64,000 nt of DNA from contig CAKNFJ010000001.1 in NCBI GenBank assembly GCA_930633495.1, forward strand, positions 62,001 through 126,000, read 5' to 3'. The position numbers and the translations under genes are program-made. Source of the stretch: Hyphomicrobiales bacterium. GTDB taxonomy: Bacteria; Pseudomonadota; Alphaproteobacteria; Rhizobiales; Beijerinckiaceae. A model generated the notes under the pieces. It did not search any database and was not told the origin of the DNA. It worked only from the letters and a program-made list of their open reading frames with translations. Of this stretch, positions 8,695-18,117 are shown piece by piece (the stretch's first letter is position 1; the number at the start of each line of letters is the position of its first letter).

Positions 8695-8734
8695 ACGTGC
8701 GGTTCAAGGCCATTGCAATCAAGGGCCGACGCGC

Positions 8735-10186
8735 CTAGCGCGGCGAGCGCACGACCTGCATGTCGAGTTCGCGGATCTTCTTGCGCAAGGTGTTCCGGTT
8801 GAGGCCGAGCAGCTCGGCCGCCCGGATCTGGTTGCCGCGCGTGGCGGCGAGCGCGGCGGCGATCAGCGGCGGTTCGATTTCGCGCAGGATGCGATGATAG
8901 AGCCCGGGCGGCGGAATATTGTCGCCGAAACCACCGAAATACTGGCCCAGATGCCGTTCGACGGAGCCGGACAGGGTCTCCGCCCGCTCTGGTGCCGCCG
9001 TGCTGCCGGCATAGCCCGGCCCGGTCGCGGCCGGCTGCAGCTCGGCCTCGACGATCGGGGCGGTGATCGTCTCCTGTGGATAGAGCGCGGCCAGACGGCG
9101 GACCAGATTCTCGAGCTCGCGCACATTGCCCGGCCAGCGATAGCGCCGCATCACGTCCATCGCTTCCGAATCCACCTGCTTGCGCGGCAGGCCTTCCTTC
9201 TCCACCAGCGAGAAGAAGTGGCGGACGAGATCCGGAATGTCCTCGACGCGCTCGCGCAAGGGAGGCAGGCGGATCGGGACGACGTTGAGCCGGAAGAACA
9301 GGTCCTCGCGGAACAGGCCCTGCGCGATCGAGATGCGCAGATCCTTGTTGGTCGCGGCGATGATCCGGACATTGGTCTTGATCGGCGTGCGTCCGCCGAC
9401 AGTGGTGTACTCGCCCTGCTGGAGCACGCGCAGGAGGCGCGTCTGGGCCTCCATCGGCATGTCGCCGATCTCGTCGAGGAAGAGCGTGCCGCCCTCGGCC
9501 TGCTCGAAGCGGCCGGAGGACCGTGTGAGAGCCCCGGTGAAGGCCCCTTTCTCGTGGCCGAACAGTTCGGATTCGATCAGGTCCTTCGGGATCGCCGCCA
9601 TGTTGATCGCGACGAAGGGGCCGTTCTTGCGCTTGCCGTAATCGTGCAGCGCACGCGCCACCAACTCCTTGCCGGTGCCCGACTCGCCGTTGATCATCAC
9701 CGTCAGATCGATGGGCATGAGCCGCGCCAGCGCGCGATAGACGTCCTGCATCGCCGGCGAGCGGCCGATCAGCGGGATGTCCTCGGGTTCGGCAGCGTGG
9801 TTGCGGGCGACCTCGTCGCGGGGTCGCGACATGGCGCGGCCGACGATCGCGACGAGCTCCTTCAGATCGAAGGGCTTCGGCAGATATTCATAGGCGCCGC
9901 GCTCGGAGGCCTTGATCGCCGTCATGAAGGTGTTCTGCGCGCTCATCACGATGATCGGCAGCTCGGGCCGCACCCGCTTGATGCGCGGCAGGAGATCGAA
10001 GGCGTTGCCATCGGGCATCACGACGTCAGTGATGATCAGGTCGCCCAATCCCTGGGCAGCCCAGGTCCACAACGTGGCCGCCTGGCCAGTGGTACGGACT
10101 TCGTATCCGGCCCTGGCAAGAGCCTGATTGAGGACGGTGCGGATCGCGGCGTCGTCGTCGGCGACGAGGATATGACCGGTCGGCAT
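8735..10186 (-). CDS. ntrC: Nitrogen regulation response regulator NtrC
   Basis: A 483-residue sigma-54 activator made of a receiver with phosphoacceptor Asp54 (ITDVVMPD), an AAA+ domain and a C-terminal Fis-type HTH ([21 protein letters not shown]). The AAA+ domain has P-loop GESGTGKE, an intact GAFTGA loop and Walker [11 protein letters not shown]. Phosphorylated by NtrB under nitrogen limitation, it activates promoters such as glnA-type genes. The open frame extends 31 codons upstream into ntrB, but the ATG at 10186 gives the usual N-terminus ([12 protein letters not shown]) and lies 8 bp after the ntrB stop. It is the last gene of dusB-ntrB-ntrC. Confidence 0.96.
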   Translation of the reverse strand: MPTGHILVADDDAAIRTVLNQALARAGYEVRTTGQAATLWTWAAQGLGDLIITDVVMPDGNAFDLLPRIKRVRPELPIIVMSAQNTFMTAIKASERGAYEYLPKPFDLKELVAIVGRAMSRPRDEVARNHAAEPEDIPLIGRSPAMQDVYRALARLMPIDLTVMINGESGTGKELVARALHDYGKRKNGPFVAINMAAIPKDLIESELFGHEKGAFTGALTRSSGRFEQAEGGTLFLDEIGDMPMEAQTRLLRVLQQGEYTTVGGRTPIKTNVRIIAATNKDLRISIAQGLFREDLFFRLNVVPIRLPPLRERVEDIPDLVRHFFSLVEKEGLPRKQVDSEAMDVMRRYRWPGNVRELENLVRRLAALYPQETITAPIVEAELQPAATGPGYAGSTAAPERAETLSGSVERHLGQYFGGFGDNIPPPGLYHRILREIEPPLIAAALAATRGNQIRAAELLGLNRNTLRKKIRELDMQVVRSPR

Positions 10187-10194
10187 GTGTGCGT

Positions 10195-11343
10195 TTAGGC
10201 CTTGCGTTGACTGCTCTGACCAAGCTGGTGCAGGGGCAGAAGGATCCTGAATTGCGTCCGGCGTGGAACGGATTCGCATTCGACGATTCCGCCGTGATCG
10301 CCGATCACCTTGGCGACAAGTGCAAGTCCAAGGCCACTTCCCTGAGCCTTGGTGGTGACGAAGGGATCGAAGAGGTGCTGGACGAGATCGGCCGGCACGC
10401 CGGGGCCGTTGTCGCGAATGCAGATCTCGAGCGGCAGTGCGATCCGTTCCGACGATCCAGCGACCTGCATGCGGATGCCCGGGCGATAGGCGGTGGTCAG
10501 CGTGATCTCGCCGTCGAGCGCACCTTCGCCAATGGCTTCGGCGGCGTTCTTCACGAGGTTCAGGAGCACCTGGACGAGCTGGTCGCGATTGCCGGCGACG
10601 GGTGGCAGGGACGGATCGTAGACCTCGGAGAAGCGGATGTGCCGGGCGAAGCCCGAGCGCGCCAGGCGCTTCACATGGTCGAGCACGTCATGAACGTTGA
10701 CGGCGTCGCGCTCGCTCGGCCGCTCGTCGCCGAAGAGCTCGACGCGCTCGACCAGCTTCACGATGCGGTCGGTCTCGTCGCAGATGAGCTGCGTCAGCAT
10801 CCGATCGGAATCCGAGATGGAGCCTTCGAGCAGTTGCGCCGCGCCCCGAATGCCGGAAAGCGGATTCTTGATCTCATGGGCCAGCATGGCACCGAGCGCC
10901 GTGATCGAACGGGCTGCCCCTCTATGCGTCAATTGCCTGTCCATTTTTTCGGCAATTGTCCGTTCTTGCAGCATCAGCACGACGGCGTCGCCCTGGCTGG
11001 GCAAAGGTGAGGCAAAGACGTCGACGATGCGCTCGTTGCCGAGGCGCGGCGAGCCCAGATCGAGGCGGTACTCGCTGACGCTGGCGCCCCGGCGCTGCAC
11101 GTCCTCGATCAGCCCCAGCACGGGCGAGCCGAAGGCGACGAGGTCATCGATGCGCTGGCGCTTGAGCACGGAGGCGCTCGCCTGGAAGAAGTCCTCGGCG
11201 GCCGTGTTCGCATAGGTGACGAGATGACCGTCGCCGATCACCAGCACCGGCATGGGCAGGACATTCAGGGCCTGAACCTCGATCGGATCGAGGAGGTAGG
11301 CATGTCCGGCTCCGAGCCCCTTGTCGGCAAACATCGCCGTCAT
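10195..11343 (-). CDS. ntrB: Nitrogen regulation sensor kinase NtrB (GlnL)
   Basis: A soluble 382-residue kinase with an N-terminal PAS domain ([20 protein letters not shown]), HisKA with the phospho-His in [18 protein letters not shown], and HATPase_c with [10 protein letters not shown] and [11 protein letters not shown]. It has no membrane segment, as expected. NtrB is controlled by PII proteins (GlnB/GlnK) and phosphorylates NtrC when nitrogen is short. It starts 19 bp after dusB, the classic alphaproteobacterial dusB-ntrB-ntrC order. Confidence 0.95.
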   Translation of the reverse strand: MTAMFADKGLGAGHAYLLDPIEVQALNVLPMPVLVIGDGHLVTYANTAAEDFFQASASVLKRQRIDDLVAFGSPVLGLIEDVQRRGASVSEYRLDLGSPRLGNERIVDVFASPLPSQGDAVVLMLQERTIAEKMDRQLTHRGAARSITALGAMLAHEIKNPLSGIRGAAQLLEGSISDSDRMLTQLICDETDRIVKLVERVELFGDERPSERDAVNVHDVLDHVKRLARSGFARHIRFSEVYDPSLPPVAGNRDQLVQVLLNLVKNAAEAIGEGALDGEITLTTAYRPGIRMQVAGSSERIALPLEICIRDNGPGVPADLVQHLFDPFVTTKAQGSGLGLALVAKVIGDHGGIVECESVPRRTQFRILLPLHQLGQSSQRKA

Positions 11344-11362
11344 CGGCTCTCCCCTTTCCGTC

Positions 11363-12391
11363 TCAGGCCGCTTCGCGGCCGCGTTCCGTCGAAAACAGCG
11401 ATGCCAGGGCCGAAAGAACCTGCCGCGGGTCTTCCGAGGTCAGCAGCATCCGCCGCTGCTCGGCATCCGGGGCGCAACCCTCGGCGACGGCCTCGTCGGC
11501 ATAGGCGGCGAGGTGCTTGCGCGCGTGGCGAACGCCATGGGCCGTCCCCATCAGGGCGAGCAGGCCCTCATAGTGCTCCTGCGCGATGGCGAGCTTCTCG
11601 GAGAGCGTCAACGGCACGAGCTTGCGACCGTCGAGCGCGGCGCCGATCTCGCCCACGAGCCAGGGGCGGCCGAGAGCCGCGCGCCCGATCATGACGAAAT
11701 CGGCTCCCGACTGCGCGAGGCACGCGGCCGCGTCCGCGGCATCGTGAATGTCGCCATTCGCCACCAGCGGGAAATCGCCGGCAGCGCGCACGGCGGCGAT
11801 GGCGCGCCAATCAGCCTTGCCCTTGTAGAATTGCTGGCGGGTGCGGCCGTGCACCGTGATCATTCGCGCGCCCGCGGCAACCGCCCTGCGCGCCAACTCA
11901 GGCGCGTTGCGCGACGCATCGTCCCAGCCAAGCCGCATCTTGACCGTCACCGGCACCCGCACGGCGGCCACGGCCGCCTCGACCAGCGCAACGGCATGAT
12001 CGAGATCGCGCATCAGCGCCGAGCCGGCCCAGCCGCCGGTCACCTTCTTGGCCGGGCATCCCATATTGATATCGACGATCGCCGCGCCATTGGCCTCGGC
12101 CAGCCGCGCCGCCTCGCCCATCCAGTAGGGATCACAGCCGGCGAGCTGAACGACATGGGGAGAGACGCCTTCGCCCTCGGCGCGGATGCGCGCTTCCTCG
12201 CTGCCGCGCACGAATTCGTCGGACGCCACCATCTCCGAGACGACGATCCCGGCGTGGCGGCGTGCGGCCAAGCGGCGCATGACGATATCGGTGACACCCG
12301 ACATCGGCGCCAGGAAGGCGCGGGATTCAATCGGAATTCCGGCGATGTTCAAAAGATCCAGCCTGCTTTTAAGGCAATCGCGATTATGCAT
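11363..12391 (-). CDS. dusB: tRNA-dihydrouridine synthase DusB
   Basis: A 342-residue FMN-dependent TIM-barrel enzyme that reduces specific uridines in the tRNA D-loop. Family signatures are [14 protein letters not shown] near the N-terminus and the catalytic-Cys motif [20 protein letters not shown]. Later come [23 protein letters not shown] and VANGDIHD for substrate and FMN phosphate binding. It is the first gene of the dusB-ntrB-ntrC unit and is divergent from ispDF with 106 bp between start codons. Confidence 0.95.
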   Translation of the reverse strand: MHNRDCLKSRLDLLNIAGIPIESRAFLAPMSGVTDIVMRRLAARRHAGIVVSEMVASDEFVRGSEEARIRAEGEGVSPHVVQLAGCDPYWMGEAARLAEANGAAIVDINMGCPAKKVTGGWAGSALMRDLDHAVALVEAAVAAVRVPVTVKMRLGWDDASRNAPELARRAVAAGARMITVHGRTRQQFYKGKADWRAIAAVRAAGDFPLVANGDIHDAADAAACLAQSGADFVMIGRAALGRPWLVGEIGAALDGRKLVPLTLSEKLAIAQEHYEGLLALMGTAHGVRHARKHLAAYADEAVAEGCAPDAEQRRMLLTSEDPRQVLSALASLFSTERGREAA

Positions 12392-12497
12392 ATTTATTGG
12401 ACAATGCTGCAGGAGCGCAAGCGCCTAGCGGTTGATGCTGCATTGCAGCAGAAGCGCACCCCTGCCCTCCGCCGCCGGAATTGGCTATGGCTGCTGC

Positions 12498-13730
12498 ATG
12501 AACAGCCATTCGCCAGAGTCTAGCCCTGCCCCCCGCCGCGCCGACGCCCGTGCGCCGGTGGCGGCCTTGCTCGTCGCGGCCGGCCGCGGGCTCCGCGCCG
12601 GTTCGGGCGAGCCGAAGCAGTACCGGCTCGTGGATGGCAGGCCTGTGCTCGCGCTGGCTCTCGCGCCGCTTCTGGCCGAGGCTGCGATCAGTCGGGTGGT
12701 CGTCGTCATCGGTGAAGGCGACGAGGCCCGCTATGCCAATGCCATGGCCGGGATCGCCGACACGCGGCTGGCTGCTCCGACGCTGGGCGGTGCTACGCGG
12801 CAGGATTCCGTGCGGCGCGGCTTGCTCGCGCTCGCCCGCGAAGGCTTCGATGGGATCGTTCTCGTTCACGACGCAGCCCGTCCCTTCGTTTCTCAGGCCC
12901 TGATCGAGGCCGCGATCGGAACGATCGGCGAGACGAGGCTCGCCGCGATCCCCGCTCTCCCGGTCACGGATACGGTCAAGCGCATCGATGCTGCCGGCCG
13001 CGTCACGGAGACGCCACCGCGCGATCAGCTCGTCACTGTCCAGACACCGCAGGCTTTCCGTTTCAGGCCCTTGCTGGACGCGCATGAAGCGGCGGCCGCT
13101 GCCTCCCTGCACGGCTTCACCGACGATGCGGCGCTGATGGAATGGGCTGGCCATTCCGTCGCGACGTTTCAGGGGGACCCCGCCAACATCAAGCTGACCC
13201 ATCCGGGGGATTTCGGTCGCGGCGGCGACTCCGACAAGGTGCTCGTGACGCGGGTGGGCACCGGCTACGACGTCCATGCCTTCGGGCCCGGCGACCATGT
13301 CTGGCTCGGCGGGGTCAGGATCGGCCATGATCGCGGTGTCGTCGCGCATTCGGACGGCGACGTGGCGCTCCATGCCTTGACGGACGCACTGCTCGGAGCC
13401 CTCGCCGATGGCGATATCGGCACGCATTTCCCGCCGAGCGACCCGCAATGGCGCGGTGCCGCTTCGGCGCAGTTCCTGGCCTTCGCGGCCGAGCGCGTGC
13501 GCCAGCGCGGCGGGTGTATCGATCATCTCGACGTGACCATCGTCTGCGAGGCGCCAAAGGTCGGGCCGCATCGCGAGGCCATCCGCGCGGCGATCGCCAT
13601 GGCCGCTGGCGTGCCCGCCGGAAAGGTCGCGATCAAAGCGACGACGTCCGAGAGCATGGGCTTTACCGGCCGCCGCGAGGGCCTCGTCGCGCTGGCGACG
13701 GCAACGATCCGCTTGCCCGAGGAGGGATAG
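12498..13730 (+). CDS. ispDF: Bifunctional IspD/IspF enzyme of the MEP isoprenoid pathway
   Basis: A 410-residue fusion. The N-terminal half is IspD (4-diphosphocytidyl-2-C-methyl-D-erythritol synthase) with the nucleotide loop ALLVAAGRGLRAGSGEPKQY and the VHDAARPFV motif. The C-terminal half is IspF (2-C-methyl-D-erythritol 2,4-cyclodiphosphate synthase) with metal ligands in GTGYDVHAFG and AHSDGDVALHALTDALLGA. The fusion channels two non-consecutive steps and is standard in alphaproteobacteria. ATG at 12498 is chosen because the frame upstream gives a Cys-rich leader unlike the family. cinA follows after 2 bp. Confidence 0.96.
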   Translation: MNSHSPESSPAPRRADARAPVAALLVAAGRGLRAGSGEPKQYRLVDGRPVLALALAPLLAEAAISRVVVVIGEGDEARYANAMAGIADTRLAAPTLGGATRQDSVRRGLLALAREGFDGIVLVHDAARPFVSQALIEAAIGTIGETRLAAIPALPVTDTVKRIDAAGRVTETPPRDQLVTVQTPQAFRFRPLLDAHEAAAAASLHGFTDDAALMEWAGHSVATFQGDPANIKLTHPGDFGRGGDSDKVLVTRVGTGYDVHAFGPGDHVWLGGVRIGHDRGVVAHSDGDVALHALTDALLGALADGDIGTHFPPSDPQWRGAASAQFLAFAAERVRQRGGCIDHLDVTIVCEAPKVGPHREAIRAAIAMAAGVPAGKVAIKATTSESMGFTGRREGLVALATATIRLPEEG

Positions 13731-13732
13731 CC

Positions 13733-14230
13733 ATGTTCGACCCGAAGATCCACGACCTTGCGGCGGAACTGCTCAAGATGAGCAACGAACGCGGCTTCAC
13801 AGTCGCGACGGTCGAATCCTGCACGGGAGGGCTGGTCTGCGGCGCACTGACCGCCATCGCCGGCTCGTCCACGATGGTGCAAGGCGGGCTGATCACCTAC
13901 GCCAACGAGGCGAAGATCGCGCTTGCCGGGGTTTCCGCCGCTCTGATCGAGAAGCACGGCGCAGTGAGCGAGCCGGTTGCCCGCGCGATGGCGGAAGGCG
14001 GGCGCCGGCGTCTCGAGGCCACCTTCGCCGTCTCGATCACCGGCGTTGCCGGCCCGGGTGGCGGAAGCGTCGAGAAGCCGGTGGGGCTCGTCCATTTCGC
14101 CTGCGCGGGACCATCGGGCACGCGGCACCGCGAACGGCGCTTCGGCGAATTGTCACGCGACGAGATCCGGCGCCTCAGCGTGATCGAAGCGCTCGATCTT
14201 CTCCGCGAGGCGGCGCTGACCGGGCCGTGA
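13733..14230 (+). CDS. CinA C-terminal-type nicotinamide-nucleotide amidohydrolase (PncC)
   Basis: This 165-residue protein matches the stand-alone CinA C-terminal domain: TVATVESCTGGLVCGALTA holds the serine-containing active-site region, followed by GGLITYANEAK and SITGVAGPGGG. The family deamidates NMN to nicotinate mononucleotide in the pyridine nucleotide salvage cycle. It has no N-terminal MoCF_biosynth domain, so it corresponds to PncC/YgaD rather than full-length CinA. GAGGAGGG precedes the ATG, which is 2 bp after ispDF, so the two are co-translated. It converges on the Coq10-like gene with only 4 bp between stops. Confidence 0.88.
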   Translation: MFDPKIHDLAAELLKMSNERGFTVATVESCTGGLVCGALTAIAGSSTMVQGGLITYANEAKIALAGVSAALIEKHGAVSEPVARAMAEGGRRRLEATFAVSITGVAGPGGGSVEKPVGLVHFACAGPSGTRHRERRFGELSRDEIRRLSVIEALDLLREAALTGP

Positions 14231-14234
14231 GCCT

Positions 14235-14708
14235 TCAGCCGATGACGGGTGCCTGGCCGCTGCGGCCATAAACCAGATCGGCGCGCTTCTCGAAGGCTTC
14301 CGAGAATTTGTGGAAGGCCTTGTCGAACATCGCGCCCATCAGCAGGCCGAGCATGCGGCTGGCGAACTCGTAGGAGATGAAGAAGCCGACCTCGCAGCCC
14401 GTTTCGATCGGCTTGAAGGTCCAGCGGTTCTCCAGATGGCGGAACGGTCCGTCGACATATTCGACGAGGACCTTGAGGTTCGCCGGATCGAGCGTGACCC
14501 GGCTGGTGAAGGTTTCGCGGATCGCCTTGTAGCCGACGGTCATGTCCGCCAGCAGCACCTCGCCCCCGCCTTCGCGCGGCGTGCGCCGACGCACCGTCAG
14601 CCCTTCGCAGAGCGGCAGGAACTGCGGGTATTTCTCGACATCCGCGACGAGCGCGAACATCTGCTCGGGCGAGTGCTTCACCCGGCGGGTGCTGTTGAAC
14701 ATCGGCAT
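14235..14708 (-). CDS. START-domain ubiquinone-binding protein, Coq10/RatA type
   Basis: A 157-residue polyketide-cyclase/START-fold protein. Key parts are the N-terminal KHSPEQMFALVADVEKYPQFLP segment and the C-terminal amphipathic helix region SYEFASRMLGLLMGAMFD. Coq10 homologues bind ubiquinone or a precursor in a hydrophobic pocket and support respiration; E. coli RatA has also been described as a ribosome-association toxin. The start is the first of two nearby ATGs (14708 and 14702), 14 bp past the lipA stop, so lipA and this gene probably form one unit, an arrangement common in alphaproteobacteria. Confidence 0.9.
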   Translation of the reverse strand: MPMFNSTRRVKHSPEQMFALVADVEKYPQFLPLCEGLTVRRRTPREGGGEVLLADMTVGYKAIRETFTSRVTLDPANLKVLVEYVDGPFRHLENRWTFKPIETGCEVGFFISYEFASRMLGLLMGAMFDKAFHKFSEAFEKRADLVYGRSGQAPVIG

Positions 14709-14722
14709 CGACAGCGCCGCTG

Positions 14723-15718
14723 CTACTGGCCCATCCGCGCCGCCCGATTCGCACGCAACCGCGCGAAATCCTCGCCGGCATGGTGCGAGGAGCGGGTCAG
14801 CGGCGTCGACGACACCATCAGGAAGCCCTTGGCATAGGCGATGGTCTCGAAGCTCTTGAACTCGTCGGGCGTGACGAAGCGGATCACGGCGTGGTGCTTG
14901 CGCGACGGCGCGAGATACTGGCCGATCGTCATGAAATCGACCTCGGCCGAGCGCAGGTCGTCCATCAGCTGGAGCACCTCGTTCCGCTCCTCGCCGAGGC
15001 CGACCATGATGCCCGATTTGGTGAAGATGGTCGGGTCGAGCTCCTTCACCCGCTGCAGCAGGCGCAGCGAATGGAAATAGCGCGCGCCGGGACGGACCTT
15101 CAGATACTTGCCCGGCACCGTCTCCAGGTTGTGGTTGAAGACATCGGGCCTGGCCGCGACGACCACTTCGAGCGCGCCGGGCTTGCGCAGGAAGTCCGGC
15201 GTCAGGATTTCGATCGTGGTGCCGGGCGAGGCCTTGCGGATCGCGCGGATGACATTGGCGAAATGCTCGGCGCCACCGTCCTGGAGGTCGTCGCGGTCGA
15301 CCGAGGTGATCACGACATGCTCCAGCCCGAGCTTGGCGACGGCTTCCGCGACCTTGCGCGGCTCCTCCAGATCGAGCGGCTGCGGCACGCCGGTCTTGAC
15401 GTTGCAGAAGGCACAGGCGCGCGTGCAGGTGTCGCCCATGATCATGAAGGTGGCGTGCTTCTTTTCCCAGCACTCGCCTATATTGGGGCAGCCGGCCTCC
15501 TCGCAGACCGTGACCAGCTTCTCGGCCTTCACGATCGCCCTGGTCTCGGCCCATTTCGGCGAGCCGGGCGCCTTGACGCGGATCCAGTCCGGCTTGCGCA
15601 GGACCGGGTTCTCCGGGCGCTTCTGCTTCTCAGGATGGCGGACTTCCGTGGCTTGCGCCTTCGGATTGCCGGCGTTGGGCCGCGGATCGCGGTTCAGCAG
15701 GTCGAGAACAAGCGCCAT
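14723..15718 (-). CDS. lipA: Lipoyl synthase
   Basis: A 331-residue radical-SAM enzyme that inserts two sulfurs into octanoyl groups on lipoyl domains. It has the auxiliary-cluster cysteines [13 protein letters not shown] and the radical-[16 protein letters not shown] cluster motif, followed by [16 protein letters not shown]. The conserved C-terminal Arg-Ser pair expected for the auxiliary cluster appears in [14 protein letters not shown]. Its products are needed by the E2 subunit and the lipoylated E1-beta encoded about 2-5 kb away. Confidence 0.97.
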   Translation of the reverse strand: MALVLDLLNRDPRPNAGNPKAQATEVRHPEKQKRPENPVLRKPDWIRVKAPGSPKWAETRAIVKAEKLVTVCEEAGCPNIGECWEKKHATFMIMGDTCTRACAFCNVKTGVPQPLDLEEPRKVAEAVAKLGLEHVVITSVDRDDLQDGGAEHFANVIRAIRKASPGTTIEILTPDFLRKPGALEVVVAARPDVFNHNLETVPGKYLKVRPGARYFHSLRLLQRVKELDPTIFTKSGIMVGLGEERNEVLQLMDDLRSAEVDFMTIGQYLAPSRKHHAVIRFVTPDEFKSFETIAYAKGFLMVSSTPLTRSSHHAGEDFARLRANRAARMGQ

Positions 15719-15818
15719 ATCGGGGTCCAGGCTTCGAAAGCAGGAGCCGGCGTGACCGGCCCCTTCTAGCTAATCTCCAAAGCGCGCTCCCGCAACTGCG
15801 GTGCCGCGCCGTAATGGC

Positions 15819-16097
15819 TCAACCGCGGCTGCGGGCTGCATTCCAGATCGCGATGATGATGACCGCGCCCGCGATGGCGGCAGCCAGCGTCCGCCAGAAG
15901 CCGAAGACCGGAACCGCCAGCAATTCCGCGACCCTGGTGCCCACGAAGGAGCCGGCGACGCCGACGAGCATGTTGGTGAAGAGGCCGTGGTCGGACGAGG
16001 TCAAACGCTCGGCGATCCAGCCGGCAAGGATGCCGATCAGCAGCGTCATGAAGAAGCCGTAGCCCGGCTGGGCCATGGTGGCGGCGAAGCTTTCCAT
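15819..16097 (-). CDS. GlsB/YeaQ/YmgE-family small membrane protein
   Basis: 92 residues with three hydrophobic segments: FFMTLLIGILAGWIA, MLVGVAGSFVGTRVAELL and LAAAIAGAVIIIAIW. The GILAGWIAE and NMLVGVAGSFVG glycine-rich segments are typical of this transglycosylase-associated (Transgly_assoc) family. Function is unknown; members are often stress-induced. The next gene upstream encodes a second, shorter-looped relative, so the two probably arose by duplication. Confidence 0.8.
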   Translation of the reverse strand: MESFAATMAQPGYGFFMTLLIGILAGWIAERLTSSDHGLFTNMLVGVAGSFVGTRVAELLAVPVFGFWRTLAAAIAGAVIIIAIWNAARSRG

Positions 16098-16162
16098 CGA
16101 AGGCGATCCCTAGAGGCTGTCGGTGAGCATGAGCAAGGCGTGGTTGTGACGGGCTACCCCGC

Positions 16163-16501
16163 TCAGGCGATGAAGCGCGCCAGCAGGATGATCAGGATCG
16201 CTCCGAGCACCGCCATGCCGGCATCGTCGAGGAAGCCGTAGCCGGTGTTGAGCCGCCAGCCGGTCAGCCGCACGATGCCCTGCCCGACCAGCATCCCGAG
16301 CACGCCGACGACCGCGTGACGGACCAGGCCGCCACCCCCGACGACCAGGCTGGCGGCGAAGCCGGTGACGGTTCCGAAGGCGACGGTCGGAACGACGACG
16401 CTCCAGTCGAGCGGCAGCGTCCGGCGTGGCGGCAGAACCTCGATATCCTCGTCACGGACGACACGATCGGGTTTGGGCGATTTGCGGGTGCGTGGTGGCA
16501 T
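16163..16501 (-). CDS. Small membrane protein, probably GlsB/YeaQ-related
   Basis: 112 residues with a charged, Arg/Pro-rich N-terminal tail of about 35 residues and then three hydrophobic segments, ending in GAILIILLARFIA. The glycine-rich VVGVLGMLVGQGIVRLTGW resembles the second segment of the neighbouring protein. The frame is open 21 codons further upstream, but the ATG at 16501 begins the conserved part. Function is unknown. It lies directly upstream of, and co-directional with, the 92-residue relative. Confidence 0.6.
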   Translation of the reverse strand: MPPRTRKSPKPDRVVRDEDIEVLPPRRTLPLDWSVVVPTVAFGTVTGFAASLVVGGGGLVRHAVVGVLGMLVGQGIVRLTGWRLNTGYGFLDDAGMAVLGAILIILLARFIA

Positions 16502-16581
16502 GACGTCAATATGGAGTGCGGGTGGGACGGCGCCAAGCACTTGCCGCCGGCCCTCCGCTCTCATTCACGGACGAAGCGCTC

Positions 16582-16623
16582 TGTCATTCCGGGGCTTCGC
16601 GGAGCGAAGAACCCGGAATGACA
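16582..16623. repeat. Family A short-form hairpin
   Basis: A 42-bp element with perfect 12-bp outer arms TGTCATTCCGGG (16582-16593) and CCCGGAATGACA (16612-16623), enclosing a second stem CTTCGC-GGA-GCGAAG. It equals one half of the long family A elements folded on itself. It lies 37 bp after the lpdA stop and could end the pdh operon transcript. Confidence 0.88.
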
Positions 16624-16659
16624 ATTGTGCGGTTCCAAGCCGGCGCCCAAGGTGATGCC

Positions 16660-18099
16660 TCAGGCGTTCAGCACCTTGCCATAGGCGTCGAGCACGCTTT
16701 CCTTCATCACCTCCGACAGGGTCGGGTGCGGGAAGATGGTGTGCATCAGCTCTTCCTCGGTCGTCTCCAGGTTCATGGCGATGACGAAGCCCTGGATCAG
16801 CTCGGTCACTTCCGGGCCGACGAGATGCGCGCCGAGCAGCTTGCCGGTCTTGGCGTCGAAGACCGTCTTGGCCATGCCGCTATCCTCGCCGAGTGCCACG
16901 GCCTTGCCGTTGGCGACGAAGTTGAAGCGGCCGACCTTGATCTCGAGGCCGGCGGCCTTGGCCTTCGCCTCGGTCAGGCCGACGCTGGCGATCTGCGGGT
17001 GGCAATAGGTGCAGCCCGGGATCATCGCCTTGTCCATCGGATGCGGATGCAGGCCCTTAATCGCCTCGATGCAGATCACCGCCTCATGCTCGGCCTTGTG
17101 CGCCAGCATCGGAGGACCGGCGACGTCGCCGATCGCATAGACGCCCTTGACGTTGGTCCGACAGAGATCGTCGATGACGATGCAGCCGCGATCGGTCTTC
17201 ACGCCGAGCGCTTCCAGGCCGAGATTCTCGATATTGCCGACGACGCCGACCGCCGAGATCATGCGGTCCGCAGTGATCGTCTGCTTGCCGCCCTTCTCGT
17301 CCTCGATATGGGCGGTGACGGAGTCGGCGCCCTTCTCGACCTTCGTCACCTTGGCGCTGGTAATGATCTTCATGCCCTGCTTCTCGAAGGCCTTGCGGGC
17401 GAAGGCGCCGATCTCGGCATCCTCGACCGGCACGACCTGAGGCATGACCTCGACCACCGTCACCTCGACGCCCATCGTCCGGTAGAACGAGGCGAACTCG
17501 ATGCCGATGGCGCCGGAGCCCATCACGAGCAGCGATTTCGGCATCTTGGCCGGCACCATCGACTCGAAATAGGTCCAGATCAGCTTGCCGTCCGGCTCGA
17601 TGCCGGGCAGCGCGCGCGGCCGGGCGCCGGTCGCGACGATGATGTGGTCGGCGGTATAGGTGCCCTCGCCCTTGGCGTTCTTCGGCGGCGGCACCTGCGG
17701 CTGCATAGCCGGCTTCTTGGTCGGCGCTACCGTGATCGTGCCCGGCTTGGTCAGCTTCGCCTCGCCCCAGATCACGTCGACCTTGTTCTTCTTCATCAGG
17801 AACTGGACGCCGTTGTTCATCCGTGCGGCGATACCGCGCGAGCGTTTCACGACTGCATCCAGATCGGCCTTGAAGGAGCCTTCGAGGATCAGCCCGTAAT
17901 CCTTGGCATGCTGGCCGTAATGCAGGATTTCGGCCGAGCGCAGCAGCGCCTTGGTCGGAATGCAGCCCCAGTTCGAGCAGATGCCGGCGAGATGCTCGCG
18001 CTCGACGATCGCGGTCTTGAAGCCGAGTTGGGCGGCCCGGATCGCGGCGATATAGCCGCCGGGGCCGGAGCCGATGACGATGATGTCGTAGTCCGCCAT
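16660..18099 (-). CDS. lpdA: Dihydrolipoyl dehydrogenase (E3)
   Basis: A 479-residue flavoprotein disulfide oxidoreductase with FAD-binding GSGPGGYIAAIRAAQ, redox cysteines in GICSNWGCIPTKALL, an NAD-binding GSGAIGIEFASFY segment and the C-terminal active-site pair in FPHPTLSEVMKE. It reoxidises dihydrolipoamide on E2 (and on the E1-beta lipoyl domain) with NAD+. A Pro-rich insertion of about 15 residues (KKPAMQPQVPPPKNAKGEG) precedes the GARPRALPG segment, as in some rhizobial E3s. It is the last gene of pdhA-pdhB-pdhC-lpdA, 18 bp after pdhC. Confidence 0.97.
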   Translation of the reverse strand: MADYDIIVIGSGPGGYIAAIRAAQLGFKTAIVEREHLAGICSNWGCIPTKALLRSAEILHYGQHAKDYGLILEGSFKADLDAVVKRSRGIAARMNNGVQFLMKKNKVDVIWGEAKLTKPGTITVAPTKKPAMQPQVPPPKNAKGEGTYTADHIIVATGARPRALPGIEPDGKLIWTYFESMVPAKMPKSLLVMGSGAIGIEFASFYRTMGVEVTVVEVMPQVVPVEDAEIGAFARKAFEKQGMKIITSAKVTKVEKGADSVTAHIEDEKGGKQTITADRMISAVGVVGNIENLGLEALGVKTDRGCIVIDDLCRTNVKGVYAIGDVAGPPMLAHKAEHEAVICIEAIKGLHPHPMDKAMIPGCTYCHPQIASVGLTEAKAKAAGLEIKVGRFNFVANGKAVALGEDSGMAKTVFDAKTGKLLGAHLVGPEVTELIQGFVIAMNLETTEEELMHTIFPHPTLSEVMKESVLDAYGKVLNA

Positions 18100-18117
18100 G
18101 GTTTTTCTCCCGCCGCC

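Noticed and set aside
14709..15554. N-terminal extension of the Coq10-like gene through lipA, giving a 439-codon frame
   Set aside because: The upstream part overlaps lipA out of frame and is Arg/Gly/Ala-rich; the conserved START domain begins at the ATGs at 14708 and 14702.
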